From: Candidatus Aminicenantota bacterium | GTDB lineage: Bacteria > Acidobacteriota > Aminicenantia > Aminicenantales > UBA8522 | DNA length: 64,000 bases | Assembly: GCA_017886205.1 (NCBI GenBank) | Contig: JAFNEO010000024.1 | Coordinates: 1 to 64,000 of the forward strand | Reading direction: 5' to 3' | Shown: piece after piece, positions 33,020 through 42,910 of the stretch | Layout: each line of letters opens with the position of its first letter | How positions within the stretch are numbered: position 1 is the stretch's first letter | Position numbers and translations under genes: made by a program | The notes under the pieces: generated by a model | Seen by the model: the letters and a program-made list of their open reading frames with translations, nothing else | Told to the model about the DNA's origin: nothing | Database searches by the model: none

Positions 33020-34679
33020 TCTCAGTAACCACCTGGCAGCGTTGGTTTAAGGAATCCGCATACACTGTGACGGGGCGAGGAAAGGCCAACACCGAAAGCG
33101 CCGACTCTGGATGAGTTCCGGAGAAAAGCCACGGGTCGAAGGTATCAAGCTGCGGCGTGACATAACCGTAGATGATATTGTTGCTCATCAGGTTGGTCAA
33201 GAAATGGGTGCCCTGGGTCCCGTACATCCGGGTCTGGAGTCTCTTCTGATCCTCGTCGAACCCACCCTGAATCATATACAGGAAATGGCTGCCGTAGACG
33301 CCCCCGGTGAGGCTTCCTTCTTCGGGCAGAGGTTCGGACCGCCCGGCTACGTCCACTCCGTATTCGAAGATCGCCGCCGCCTGGTCGACGTCCTTAAACT
33401 CGACGAAGATGCCCCAATCCGAGTTCTTGCTCCCTAGGCGTCCGGGAACGACCAAGATGTATTTCTCGCCCCGGCCCTTCATCTCGCGGTTGACCTCGAC
33501 GACCCGCTTTCGGACCGCCGCCTGCATGTCTTTTGTATAGAGGAAAGGAGATACCACGACAGCGAACCTGATGTCCTTCTTGACCCCATGTCCCTGGGCG
33601 TTGGTGATTGAGAGGTATGTATGGCGGATATGTCGGGGAACCGGGAGCGCCTCGAACCTCAGTTCGGGCAACTCGGTTAGCTGGACGATGTGAAAGGTCC
33701 CTTTTCTGTCCTCCTTCCGGGAGAAGTCGAGGTTGAAGACAAACTCGATCTGGAAATGGGAGGATATGCGGGCGGAGATAGTTTCCATGATCTCGGCAAG
33801 GGTTGTCCTGAACCCAAAGTGGTTGTTCTGGATGAGCTCCTCGATCGTAATCAGGTTGTTCTGGATCCCCAGGAGTCGGATCTTATGAAAATTGGCGAAC
33901 CGCACGTGCAGCTTCCTCATCGTCTCCAGTTCTTCCCCCTTGAGGTCTCTGTTCCTGGTCATGTCAAGAGCATAAAAATACTGTTGGCCGGTCCCGATCT
34001 TCAGGAGATCGAGGGGGATCGGGTTGCGGATGGTAGCCATGGAGATGACGGGAAAATCATCCAGGACGGTGGCGTAGCCGTGGCCGAAGGCGATCCGGGC
34101 AAACCCCTCCTTGGGGTTCTGGTTCTTCAGGGCATGGGGAAAAAAGGAGCTCGCCACGCCGGAAATATAGGGATAATAAACCGGGCCAGCGAGCGTGTCG
34201 TCGAAGAGCCCGGGGATGGGGTTGATCACGATGGCCATCTTTTCCCGGCTATCGGGCGGCTGCTTCCGGCGGAAGTCATCATAGATATGGCCGATCGCCA
34301 GGCCAGCCTGAACGACGCGGACCTTCGGGTCGGGATGGTTGTTGGGCAGCATGAAGGAGGCGTTCTCGCCCGCGTGAACGGGGCCGATGCCGGCTGTCGT
34401 GCGGCCCGCCTCATTCGTGGCCGACGAGCGGATACCCAGGGGGATTTCCCCGAGTTCGTCGAGAATCGAAGTGACGTTTAGAAGCTCCTGCTCCCCGAGC
34501 CTGCAGTTGTTCTCCAGGTACCGGTCATAGAAATCCGTGGCCAGGATGCACGTCTTGAGCTTTCCGACCTTCAGGAGGGAAATCTCGTTGATCCTGATGA
34601 GCCCGGCCCCCTTCCCTCCCGGAGCCCCGGACCCATAGACTTTGACGTCGCCTTCTTTCTCGGTTATTGGGATGCTCAT
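33012..34679 (-). CDS. PEP/pyruvate-binding ATP-grasp protein C
   Basis: This 555-residue protein is the third PPDK N-terminal-like paralog. GGKGAGL (21-27) and GIRSSATNEAG (82-92) match the ATP-grasp motifs. The C-terminal block VPGRLGS (near 417) and YGSHFLYMI correspond to GPGRWGS and GTHFF in paralogs A and B, with a longer insert between them. Like them it lacks the phosphohistidine and PEP-binding domains. It leads an operon with the receiver-domain protein, overlapping it by 8 nt. The acidic residue usually following RSSAT is changed (NEAG rather than AED), so catalysis is uncertain. A nucleotide- or metabolite-sensing role with the receiver protein is plausible. Confidence 0.78.
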   Translation of the reverse strand: MSIPITEKEGDVKVYGSGAPGGKGAGLIRINEISLLKVGKLKTCILATDFYDRYLENNCRLGEQELLNVTSILDELGEIPLGIRSSATNEAGRTTAGIGPVHAGENASFMLPNNHPDPKVRVVQAGLAIGHIYDDFRRKQPPDSREKMAIVINPIPGLFDDTLAGPVYYPYISGVASSFFPHALKNQNPKEGFARIAFGHGYATVLDDFPVISMATIRNPIPLDLLKIGTGQQYFYALDMTRNRDLKGEELETMRKLHVRFANFHKIRLLGIQNNLITIEELIQNNHFGFRTTLAEIMETISARISSHFQIEFVFNLDFSRKEDRKGTFHIVQLTELPELRFEALPVPRHIRHTYLSITNAQGHGVKKDIRFAVVVSPFLYTKDMQAAVRKRVVEVNREMKGRGEKYILVVPGRLGSKNSDWGIFVEFKDVDQAAAIFEYGVDVAGRSEPLPEEGSLTGGVYGSHFLYMIQGGFDEDQKRLQTRMYGTQGTHFLTNLMSNNIIYGYVTPQLDTFDPWLFSGTHPESALSVLAFPRPVTVYADSLNQRCQVVTENG

Positions 34680-34691
34680 CTTGCCTTTTTT

Positions 34692-34720
34692 ATATTATGA
34701 CAAGCCTATTTTTTAGTAAA
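34692..34720 (-). promoter_or_regulatory. Promoter of the ATP-grasp C / receiver operon
   Basis: On the minus strand TTTACT (34715-34720) and TAATAT (34692-34697) are 17 bp apart. The start codon follows 13 bp after the -10, so the leader is very short, with AAGGCAAG as the only ribosome site candidate. Confidence 0.5.
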
Positions 34721-34868
34721 GGATCGGAGGGCGGGCAAGATGAGGAACCCGCCAAACGATTGGCGAAAGTCACGTCGGGTCCCGTTAGAGTTCAGGTCGA
34801 TGGCCAGCCCAGCGATAATACGCGGCCGCACGGGTAGGCGATCAGAACGAGCGAAAAGTCGATGGGCT

Positions 34869-36938
34869 CTATTTCAGCCACTGGTCAAGCCAGCCGATGA
34901 CCGTCTCGTGCCAGAGGATGGAGTTGGCCGGCTTGAGGACCCAGTGGTTCTCGTCGGGGAAATAGAGGAATTTGCTCGGGATGCCGCGCCGCTGCAGGGC
35001 GTTGAAGGTCCCGAACCCCTGCGATTCCACGATCCGGAAGTCCTGGCCGCTATGGACGACGAGCATCGGAGTCTTCCAGTTCTTGACGAAATTCACCGGG
35101 TTGTGCTTCTCGTAGCCCTGAGGATTGTCCCAGGGGGTGCCCATGTGGTCCCACTCCGGGAACCAGAGCTCTTCGGTCTCAAAGTAAGCGGCCCGCTCGT
35201 CAATGTTGCCGTCGTGCGCAATAAGGCACTTGAAGCGGTCCGGCCAGTTCCCTTCTATCCAGTTGACCATGAAGCCGCCGAACGAGGCGCCCAGAGCCCC
35301 GACCCGCGTGCCATCCATCCAGGGGTATTTCGCTAACGCTGCCGCCAGCCCTTTTTGCAAATCCTCAAGGGGCTTCCCTCCCCAGTCGCCGCGGATGGAA
35401 TCGCAGAAGGCCTGACCGTAGCCCGTCGAGCCGTGAAAATCGACCATGACTACGGCATACCCGGCACCAGCGTAAGCCTGGGGGTTCCAACGGTAGTGGA
35501 AATCGTTCCCGAATGAGCCCTGAGGGCCGCCGTGGATAAGGAAGGCCACCGGGTATTTTTTAGCGGGGTCGAAGTCGACCGGTTTGACAATATAGCCATA
35601 CACCGTCTCGTTGTTCCACCCTTTGAAGCTGAACTGCTCGTAATCCCCCATCCGGGCGGCGGCGACCTTGGCCGCGTTGATCCCGGTGATGGCCTTCTCC
35701 CCGACGCCGGGCCTGATTGAATAGATCTCCACCGGCGATTTCAAGTTGTGCCGCTCGAAGATGATCCCCTCCTCTGCCGGAGCGAAACCGTTCGCTGTCC
35801 CCTGATCAACAAGCGTATCCGCTTTCCCGGTCGCGACATCAACGGCAAAGAGGGAGGTCTGACCCTTATTGGGCGCCGTGGCCAGGATCTTTGTCCCGTC
35901 CGGAGTCCAGCAGAAGGAAGCCACAGAATAATCCCAGGATTCAGTCAGGACGCGCTCCTGTCCCTCGGGCCAGGGTTTGAGCACAACCCGGAAGCGGTCG
36001 GCTTCATAGCGCGGGCGGGCCATGGCCAGGTAGGCCAGGGTCTTCCCGTCCGGCGAGAAAACAGGCGTGGTATCCCAGGCCTGATTAGCTTCGGTCAGGC
36101 AGCGGGGTGGTGCCGACCCATCGACCGGAACATAGTAGAGGTCGAAATCGGTGGACCAGGCTTCCTGCTGGCCTACATCACGGGCGGTGAAGACAAGGCC
36201 CTTTCCGTCCGTGGTGAAGGCGATCTCCTCGGGCCCGCCAAAGGGTTTGCTGGGTGTATCGGCATCCATGGCCGGCATCAGGTCTTTGGCCTCTCCGCCC
36301 TTTTTCGGCACAACGAAGACGTGGGACCGCCGGCCGTCGCTCCAGGTGTCCCAATGACGGACAAAGAGCTTCTCATAGAGGCGGCCCGTAGCCTTCCGTT
36401 TTTCGGCCGCCGCGAGCTTCTCGGCCGTTGCTTCCGCACTCTGCCCCGGAAAGACTTCCATGGTGACGGCGAGAAATTCGCCGGCCGCAGAGACGACGAG
36501 GTTCCCGATATCGAGTGGCAACTTGGTCACCTGCTCGGCCTCTCCCCCATCGACCTTAATACGCCAGACCTGGGACGAGCCGGACCGCGTGGACAGGAAA
36601 AAAACGCACTTGCCGCAGGGCGACCAGCGGGCGTTGTAGTCGGCGGCTGGATGTGAAGTCAGACGGCGGAGCCCTTTCCCGTCCGTGCCGATGAGCCAGA
36701 TGTCTGTCCGGCCGCGGTTGGCCTCGAGATCTGTTTCCCAAACATTGAATAGAATCCATTTCCCGTCCGGAGAAACGCGCGAGTCCGAGATCCGGTCCAT
36801 GGCCAGCATGTCCCGGACCGAAAGGGGATGGGTCTCCCCTGACGGGGCTTGCGCTTGAGCAGAAGCCGGGCTAACTGCAAAAAACGCTCCCAAAGTCAAA
36901 ATCGAAATGGCTATGAAGAATAATGAAGGACGACGCAT
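34869..36938 (-). CDS. Secreted S9-family prolyl oligopeptidase / acylaminoacyl-peptidase
   Basis: This 689-residue exported serine peptidase starts with a signal peptide (MRRPSLFFIAISILTLGAFF...ASA). Residues about 45-420 form a WD40-like propeller (SPDGKWILFN, SPDGKTLAYLA, TPDGTKILATA repeats). The alpha/beta-hydrolase domain follows with nucleophile GASFGGF, aspartate in VVHSGQDFRI and histidine in DENHWVLKP, the full triad. It would cleave short peptides in the periplasm. ATG 36938 has GGGAGGTGA upstream and a promoter of its own; the track start 37013 runs into the promoter. It follows the RND operon but seems separately transcribed. Confidence 0.92.
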   Translation of the reverse strand: MRRPSLFFIAISILTLGAFFAVSPASAQAQAPSGETHPLSVRDMLAMDRISDSRVSPDGKWILFNVWETDLEANRGRTDIWLIGTDGKGLRRLTSHPAADYNARWSPCGKCVFFLSTRSGSSQVWRIKVDGGEAEQVTKLPLDIGNLVVSAAGEFLAVTMEVFPGQSAEATAEKLAAAEKRKATGRLYEKLFVRHWDTWSDGRRSHVFVVPKKGGEAKDLMPAMDADTPSKPFGGPEEIAFTTDGKGLVFTARDVGQQEAWSTDFDLYYVPVDGSAPPRCLTEANQAWDTTPVFSPDGKTLAYLAMARPRYEADRFRVVLKPWPEGQERVLTESWDYSVASFCWTPDGTKILATAPNKGQTSLFAVDVATGKADTLVDQGTANGFAPAEEGIIFERHNLKSPVEIYSIRPGVGEKAITGINAAKVAAARMGDYEQFSFKGWNNETVYGYIVKPVDFDPAKKYPVAFLIHGGPQGSFGNDFHYRWNPQAYAGAGYAVVMVDFHGSTGYGQAFCDSIRGDWGGKPLEDLQKGLAAALAKYPWMDGTRVGALGASFGGFMVNWIEGNWPDRFKCLIAHDGNIDERAAYFETEELWFPEWDHMGTPWDNPQGYEKHNPVNFVKNWKTPMLVVHSGQDFRIVESQGFGTFNALQRRGIPSKFLYFPDENHWVLKPANSILWHETVIGWLDQWLK

Positions 36939-36965
36939 TGAATCACCTCCCGAACTTACGAAACG

Positions 36966-36995
36966 CTTATAGCACACCCCTCCGTCTCTCGTCAA
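36966..36995 (-). promoter_or_regulatory. Promoter of the S9 peptidase gene
   Basis: On the minus strand TTGACG (36990-36995) and TATAAG (36966-36971) are 18 bp apart, 27 bp before the start codon. It separates this gene from the RND operon upstream. Confidence 0.7.
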
Positions 36996-37040
36996 AAACG
37001 TGTTTTCAGCCATCGCCGGACCGACTAAAACAGCTTCTGC

Positions 37041-40000
37041 TCAACCTGCCTTGCGCCGGCGCACCATCAGGTAATAGATCGTCGGGGTAGCGATGAGGGA
37101 GAGAAGGACCGATATGCAGAGAGCTCCGATGACCGCGATAGCCAGAGGCTTCAGCATGTCGGCGCCCGAACCGATGCCGTAGGCCAAAGGCAGCATCCCG
37201 AGGGCCGCGGCCATCGACGTCATCAGGACCGGCCTCAGCCTCCGTCTCCCCGAGCGCACCAGCGCCTCGGCCAGGTCCAGACCCTGAGACTGGAGCTCCC
37301 TGACGAAATCCAGCATCAGGATCCCGTTCTTAGCGACGATGCCGACCCCGATGATGGCCCCCAGGAGCGAAACGACATTGAGGGATGTCCCCGTGATCCA
37401 CAGGGCGAGGATCGTCCCGAACATGGCCAGCACCGCGCCGAAGACGATGGCCAGGGGCTCGTAGAACGAGCCGAACTCCAGGAGCAGGACGGTGAAGACG
37501 AGGAAGATGGCCATGAGCAGGACGATCATCAGATTGCGGAAGGATTCCCTCTGCTGCTGGTAAACACCGCCATACTCGATCGAGCCGGGCGGGAGGGTCC
37601 TATCCTTGCCGAGGGTGCTTCGGATCTCGGCCATGGCGCCTCCCAAGTCGCGGCCTTCGAGCCGGGCCGTGACGGCTACATCCTGGCGGAAGTCGTCGCG
37701 CCGGAGTTCGAGCTGACCCGGTTCCTCGACGACGTCCACGACTTGGGACAGCTTGACCAGGGTCCCGTCGGCCGCCCGGAGCGGGAGGTTCCGCAGCTTT
37801 TCCAGACGGTTGGTGCCGGCCGGGTCCGCTTTCACCCGGATCGCGACCACTCGGTCTCCTTCGAGTACGGTCGAGGCCGTCTGCCCCAGCATGGCCGTGT
37901 TGACCGCGGCAGCGATGGCGTCCGCGGTCAGGCCGAAACGTTCCGCGTCGACATAGCGGACGCGGAAACTGATGGTCGGCCCGGTGTAGATCAGGCCGTC
38001 GAAAACGTCCACGACGCCCGGGATCTTGCCCAGCCGCTCGGCGACCTGAGGCGCCTTTGCTTTCAGATAGGCCGTGTCTGTCGAGAAGATTTTCACTTCG
38101 ATCGGCTGGGGCGCGTACATCAGGTCGCCGATGAGGTCGGCCAGGATTCCCGGGAATTCCCAGATGACGTCGGGCAGGGCGGCGTTGAGCTTGTGCCTCA
38201 GCTCCGAGAGGACCTCCTCGGTCGACCGCTTCCGGTCGGGCCGCAGTTTGAGGAGGAAATCGCCGTTGTTCGGCTCAGTGATGAACAGGCCCAGCTGGGC
38301 CCCGGTGCGGCGGGAGTAACTTTCGAGCTCGGGCACGGAGCGGATGATGTCCTCCGCGTACTGGAGCTGGCGGTGGGTTTCGGCCAGGCTCGTTCCCGGA
38401 GGCGTAAGGTAATCGATGATGAACCCGCCTTCGTCCATCGGGGGCAGGAACTCGCTCTCTAGCCTCTTGTAGAGTATGAGCGCCAGGAGGATAACGCCAG
38501 TGCAGACTGCTATCGTCAGCCACCTGCGCTTGAGCGCGGCCCTCACCCCCGTTTCGTAGACCTTGATGACGCGCTGGAGCAGGGGGCCGCCGTGCTCTTC
38601 GTGGAGCGCGTCCAGCTCGTCCTTCCGGGAACGGAAGAACCAGGCGGCCAGCGACGGCGTCAGGGTCACGGCCAGGACCAATGACGTCAGCAGGGCGACG
38701 ACCATGGTCAGGGCTAGGGCACGGAAGAAAACGCCGGTGATTCCTTCGAGAAACGCCAGGGGGATGAAAACGACGACGGGAGTCAGGGTCGAGCCGACGA
38801 GTGGCCGGAAGAGCTCACTGATGGCCTCGCGGATGGCGGTCAGCCGGTCCCGGCCGGACTTGCGCTTGGTATGGATCGCCTCGACGACGACGATCGCGTC
38901 GTCGATGACAAGTCCGATGGCGGCCGCGATCCCTCCTAGGGTCATCAGGTTGAACGAAAGGCCCGCAGCCCTGATGGAGATGAGCGTCACGAGGACGGTG
39001 ACCGGTATGACCATGATCGCGACAAGCGTGGTCTTCCAGCTCTTGAGGAAAAAGTAGAGGATGAGGACCGAGAGGACCAGGCCGAAAATGATGGCCTCCC
39101 AGACGCTTTGGACAGAGGCCCTGACAAGTAGAGATTGATCGTAGAAAAATGCGAGTTTCAAGTCGGACGGCAGCTCTCTCCTGAGGATTTTCAAGTCCGC
39201 CGTTAGACGCTTGGCGATGTCCAGGGTACTACCATCCGGCTGGCTGTAGATGTTGATCAGCACGGCTTCCTGGCCGTCCGCGGTGACGACGTTGAACACG
39301 GGCTCCGGGCCGCGCATGACCCGGGCGAAGTCGCGGACGAGGACCGGGTGTTTGCCAGCGACCGTCACCGGGAAGTCCTCGATCTCCTTGATGGAGTGGA
39401 CGCGGCCGTCAACAACCGCCAGGTACATCATCCGATTTTCCTCGTGGAGCCCCGTCGAGGTCACGAGGTTGTTCTTGTTCAGGGCCTCGGTCACCTGGGT
39501 CAGGGTCAGGCCGGCCGCCTGCAGCCGGACCGGGTCGACCACGATGTGGAACTCGGGCGTGCGGCCTCCCACGAGGTCCACCCGGGCGATCCCGGGGATC
39601 TGGAGGAATCGCGGCTTGAGCTCGTAGCGGGCGATCTCCCAGAGCTTGGTCAGGTCGCGTCGGGGGCTCGTTAAGCTGACACCGATGATGGGGAAGTTCG
39701 AGAAGGTTACACGATAGACTTCGGCCTCGGCGGTCGACGGCAGCGAGGCCCGGATCTGGGAGAGCCGGCCCAGGACGTAGAGCTCGGACTGGATCATGTC
39801 GACTTTCCAGTTGAAGAAGACGTTGACCTCCGCCGAGCCGCGCCCCGTCGCCGAGCGGATCGTGACGACGCCCGGAATGTCCTTCATGCCCTCCTCGACG
39901 GGCCGGGTGATGGTCGCCATCATCTCGTCGGCCGGCATAACGCCGTTGTCGATGAGGATGACGACGCGGGGGAAATTCGTCTGGGGGAAGACCGACGACG

Positions 40001-40109
40001 GCAAGGTCAGGGCCGCGTAGATGCCGGCCAGGCACAGGGCGATGCTGATGAAGACGATCGGCAGGGCGTGACGAGTCGCGAACCGGCCGAGGGCTGAATC
40101 TTTGCTCAT
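37041..40109 (-). CDS. RND efflux transporter, inner-membrane pump
   Basis: This 1022-residue proton-driven pump is the core of a tripartite efflux system. It has the RND plan: one N-terminal membrane segment, a large periplasmic porter domain, a block of membrane segments, then the same again. IGLVIDDAIVVVEAI near residue 395 is the TM4 motif with the paired aspartates of the proton relay. The sequence reads closer to the HAE1/MMPL-like multidrug branch than to metal CusA pumps, since the CusA methionine pair is not obvious. It starts six bases after the adaptor stop, in one operon with adaptor and outer-membrane channel. Confidence 0.93.
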   Translation of the reverse strand: MSKDSALGRFATRHALPIVFISIALCLAGIYAALTLPSSVFPQTNFPRVVILIDNGVMPADEMMATITRPVEEGMKDIPGVVTIRSATGRGSAEVNVFFNWKVDMIQSELYVLGRLSQIRASLPSTAEAEVYRVTFSNFPIIGVSLTSPRRDLTKLWEIARYELKPRFLQIPGIARVDLVGGRTPEFHIVVDPVRLQAAGLTLTQVTEALNKNNLVTSTGLHEENRMMYLAVVDGRVHSIKEIEDFPVTVAGKHPVLVRDFARVMRGPEPVFNVVTADGQEAVLINIYSQPDGSTLDIAKRLTADLKILRRELPSDLKLAFFYDQSLLVRASVQSVWEAIIFGLVLSVLILYFFLKSWKTTLVAIMVIPVTVLVTLISIRAAGLSFNLMTLGGIAAAIGLVIDDAIVVVEAIHTKRKSGRDRLTAIREAISELFRPLVGSTLTPVVVFIPLAFLEGITGVFFRALALTMVVALLTSLVLAVTLTPSLAAWFFRSRKDELDALHEEHGGPLLQRVIKVYETGVRAALKRRWLTIAVCTGVILLALILYKRLESEFLPPMDEGGFIIDYLTPPGTSLAETHRQLQYAEDIIRSVPELESYSRRTGAQLGLFITEPNNGDFLLKLRPDRKRSTEEVLSELRHKLNAALPDVIWEFPGILADLIGDLMYAPQPIEVKIFSTDTAYLKAKAPQVAERLGKIPGVVDVFDGLIYTGPTISFRVRYVDAERFGLTADAIAAAVNTAMLGQTASTVLEGDRVVAIRVKADPAGTNRLEKLRNLPLRAADGTLVKLSQVVDVVEEPGQLELRRDDFRQDVAVTARLEGRDLGGAMAEIRSTLGKDRTLPPGSIEYGGVYQQQRESFRNLMIVLLMAIFLVFTVLLLEFGSFYEPLAIVFGAVLAMFGTILALWITGTSLNVVSLLGAIIGVGIVAKNGILMLDFVRELQSQGLDLAEALVRSGRRRLRPVLMTSMAAALGMLPLAYGIGSGADMLKPLAIAVIGALCISVLLSLIATPTIYYLMVRRRKAG

Positions 40110-40114
40110 TAAGG

Positions 40115-41191
40115 CTATTTGTTCTCGATGACGTGGATCTTCGTTTCGCCGGTGATGGTATAGGCATCTACGGTGACAATCACGAGGCCTTCTTTTAACC
40201 CCTCGCCTTCGACCTCGGCCAGACCGGCGTCGCGCAAGCCCGATTTGACGGGTCTGGGAACGGCCTTGTCGCCCTCGACAACCATCAGCACGGTCCCCCC
40301 GTCGGGCCCGGGCACAACGCTATCTTCTGGGACGGCCAGGACGTTGCGGCGCTCCTCGGATACGATCCTTATGCTCAGGAACTGACCGGGCTGAAATCCT
40401 GCGCCGGAGGGAAGGGCCGCCCGGACGAGGACCGTGTCGGTTTTGGGATCGATATCCTTGCCGACGACAGTCAGTTTCCCGGCGGCCGCGCTCCCCGCGC
40501 CGAAATCGACCGGCTGGCCGGGCTTGAGCAGGCCAGCTTCGCGGCTGGGGACCTGGGCCGTCACGACCAGACGCCCGAGGGCGATGACTTCGGCTAGGAC
40601 CGCGTTCGGCTCGACGGACTGGCCGAGCCGGGCGTTGATCCTGACCACTGTCCCGGCCAGCGGCGCCCTGATTTCAAGAAGGGACAATTCCGTCCGGGCC
40701 GCGGCCAGCTCGTTCCGGGCGGTCGTGAGCTGCAGCTCGGCTTCCTGAAAAGCCTTCTGCGAGGTCCCGTCAGCGGCGAGGAGTTTCTTCTGGCGTTCAT
40801 AAACCTGCTCGGCGAAGGCCAGTACTTTTTCCGCCCTGGCCACGGCGACCTCTGCCAGCCGGGTGTCGAGACGGAAGAGGACCGCTCCGCGCTCGACCGG
40901 ACGGCCTTCAGTGCATAGGATCTCCGCGAGGATGCCGCCCACCGGGGCCGAGAGATAGGCTCCTGCCGCCGGCTTTCCATCGCCGGGAGGTTCCGGCTCC
41001 ACGGTACCGTAGGCCGTGACGTAGCGGTGGAGTGTCGCCCGGACGACCTTCCCGACATGGACGGCGACGTCTGTGACGATTCCCTCTTCCTCACCGGCGG
41101 ATTTACGCCCGAGCCCCTTGATAAGGACGAGGACGGCGGCCCCGGCAACCGCCAGAATGATCAACCCGGTTACGACCTGGCGTCTAGTCAT
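40115..41191 (-). CDS. RND efflux periplasmic adaptor (membrane fusion protein)
   Basis: This 358-residue adaptor links the RND pump to the outer-membrane channel. It has an N-terminal membrane anchor (about 7-25), half of a lipoyl-like barrel (SAPVGGILAEILCTEGRPVERG), a coiled-coil hairpin (about 120-170), the second lipoyl half (IRAPLAGTVVRIN), and beta-barrel and membrane-proximal domains. The track start at 41437 reads 82 residues out of the TolC gene's other frame. ATG 41191 overlaps the TolC stop by 8 nt and starts MTRRQVVTGLIILAV, a clear anchor. Confidence 0.92.
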   Translation of the reverse strand: MTRRQVVTGLIILAVAGAAVLVLIKGLGRKSAGEEEGIVTDVAVHVGKVVRATLHRYVTAYGTVEPEPPGDGKPAAGAYLSAPVGGILAEILCTEGRPVERGAVLFRLDTRLAEVAVARAEKVLAFAEQVYERQKKLLAADGTSQKAFQEAELQLTTARNELAAARTELSLLEIRAPLAGTVVRINARLGQSVEPNAVLAEVIALGRLVVTAQVPSREAGLLKPGQPVDFGAGSAAAGKLTVVGKDIDPKTDTVLVRAALPSGAGFQPGQFLSIRIVSEERRNVLAVPEDSVVPGPDGGTVLMVVEGDKAVPRPVKSGLRDAGLAEVEGEGLKEGLVIVTVDAYTITGETKIHVIENK

Positions 41192-42611
41192 CCTTGCGCT
41201 CCTTTGTGGGCCCGGAATCCTCCCGTGCCTTCGTATAAATCCAATCCCTGACGTCGAGCGGGCTCTGGGCCGCATTCTCCAGCCGCCCGACCGCTTCCTG
41301 GGCTTGGACCAGGGCTTCCAACCGGGCCTGCGTGCTCGCGTTGAGCTCGATCTGGACACCCAGGAGCTCGAGCTTGGATATCTCCCCGACCTGCCGCCTC
41401 GTCCTGGCCGCGGCCTCCTGCCTGGCCAAATTGGCAAGTAGGTCGTCGGCGGCCTGGGATTTCAGGAGGGCCGAGCGGCAGTCCTCGACGGCGGCATCAA
41501 GTTCTCCGATGACCTGGGATTGGAGAGCCAGGAAGCGGGCGGCGTTTTCCGTACGCCGGGCCTCGGCCTCGGCGATCGGACCGCGATTGCGGCTGAGGAT
41601 GGGAAGGTCGAGCGCCAGTCCGATTGTCCACTTGCTGTCGGTCTGGTCGAGTTGGTAGTTAGGCCCGAGACGGATATCGGGATATTGCTTGGCGATTTCG
41701 AGTTGGAGGGCGGATTGGCTGGCCGCATATTCGGAGAGGGCGGCCAGGATGTCCGACCGGTTGAGCACGGCGTGGCGGCGGACCTCGCCCGCCGGGAAAC
41801 CAGGGTCGGGAGGGCGGAAGCAGTCGAAGGAAAATGTCACACCCTCCAGCGCCCTGCGCGGCAGACCGAGGGCCGCGGCCAGCTGGGCCAGGGTGTTCTC
41901 TTTGATCCGGGCAGCTTCGATTGCACCCAGCCGGCTTCCGTCGAGCGCGACCCGGGCCTGGGTGAGATCATAAACGGAGACCTCGCCGGCTTCCTTCTGG
42001 ATTTCGAGGATCCGGACGATCTCTGCCTGGAGCTTCTGCGCTTCGGCGAGGAAGGACTCTTTCTCGCCAGCCCCATACGCTTCGAGTAAAGCTCCTCGCA
42101 GCCGGCTGCGAACTTGCCAGGCTGCGGACAGGATGTTCCAGCGGGCCGCCTCGGCGATGTGCCGGGCTTCGGCGATCCGGAGGCCGCGCTTGCCGGCGGT
42201 CTCGAGCGTGATCTCCAGGGAGACCTCCGGGATCCAGGGCGTGACCTCATCGACCGGAGTCGTGGCGTTGTATCCCAGCAGCGGATTCAAGGACGGGTTG
42301 GGCCGTTCGCCGGCCGTGATCCGGCCGCCGCGGGCGACGCCCCACTGGGCGCGGGCGATGTCCATATCGGGGTGATAGTAGAACGCCGCCAGAGTCAGGG
42401 ACTTGAGGTCCCAGGCGGCCGGCGGCCATCCCTTGGTTTCCTGGTTTTGAAGAAGGAAATCCCTGAGCTCCGGAGAATCAAGGCGCCGGGCCTCGAAATC
42501 TTCCATGGTCTGGGCGGACGCGATCGGCTTGGGGTGAAAGCGGACGCACGCGACCGCCGCCATAAGGACCACAGCCGGGCCAACGATCTTGAAAAACGGG
42601 ATCGGCTTCAC
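41184..42611 (-). CDS. TolC-like outer-membrane efflux channel (lipoprotein)
   Basis: This 475-residue outer-membrane factor is the first gene of the efflux operon. A lipobox MAAVAC near residue 22 suggests an N-terminal lipid anchor, as in OprM/CusC-type channels. Two long helical repeats follow the OEP pattern (about 70-250 and 270-460), with LNRSDILAALSEYAASQSALQLEIAKQYPDI typical of the second repeat. It starts with GTG at 42611 after GAGGAAAG. The order channel-adaptor-pump with overlaps of 8 nt and a 5-nt gap indicates a single transcript. Confidence 0.9.
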   Translation of the reverse strand: MKPIPFFKIVGPAVVLMAAVACVRFHPKPIASAQTMEDFEARRLDSPELRDFLLQNQETKGWPPAAWDLKSLTLAAFYYHPDMDIARAQWGVARGGRITAGERPNPSLNPLLGYNATTPVDEVTPWIPEVSLEITLETAGKRGLRIAEARHIAEAARWNILSAAWQVRSRLRGALLEAYGAGEKESFLAEAQKLQAEIVRILEIQKEAGEVSVYDLTQARVALDGSRLGAIEAARIKENTLAQLAAALGLPRRALEGVTFSFDCFRPPDPGFPAGEVRRHAVLNRSDILAALSEYAASQSALQLEIAKQYPDIRLGPNYQLDQTDSKWTIGLALDLPILSRNRGPIAEAEARRTENAARFLALQSQVIGELDAAVEDCRSALLKSQAADDLLANLARQEAAARTRRQVGEISKLELLGVQIELNASTQARLEALVQAQEAVGRLENAAQSPLDVRDWIYTKAREDSGPTKERKDD

Positions 42612-42691
42612 AAAAACGCTTTCCTCTGTCCTTTAGCTCCAGATCATCCGCAGGTCCTAAGGCAGGGCGAGATGAATCTGAAAGATACATT

Positions 42692-42720
42692 ATTATTAAT
42701 GACGCGACACAGTTTTTCAA
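42692..42720 (-). promoter_or_regulatory. Candidate promoter of the RND efflux operon
   Basis: On the minus strand TTGAAA (42715-42720) and AATAAT (42692-42697) are 17 bp apart, about 80 bp before the GTG start. Further upstream, CTTGAC (42800-42805) and GTCAAG (42814-42819) form an inverted repeat that could bind a regulator. The rest of 42612-42910 is AT-rich with no gene. Confidence 0.4.
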
Positions 42721-42910
42721 CTGAATTAATTTTCATGTCCCCTTCAGTTTCCTATCGGCCGGTCCATGAAACCCGCCGATTCCGGAGAGAAATTTTTGGC
42801 TTGACCAAAAAGCTGTCAAGGATGCCGTGGGCTTTCTTGATAAAATAATACAAAATCTATAAAATTTATCAGAATAATAATAATTTCAATTCAAGTCGGG
42901 ACGGAAGGCC

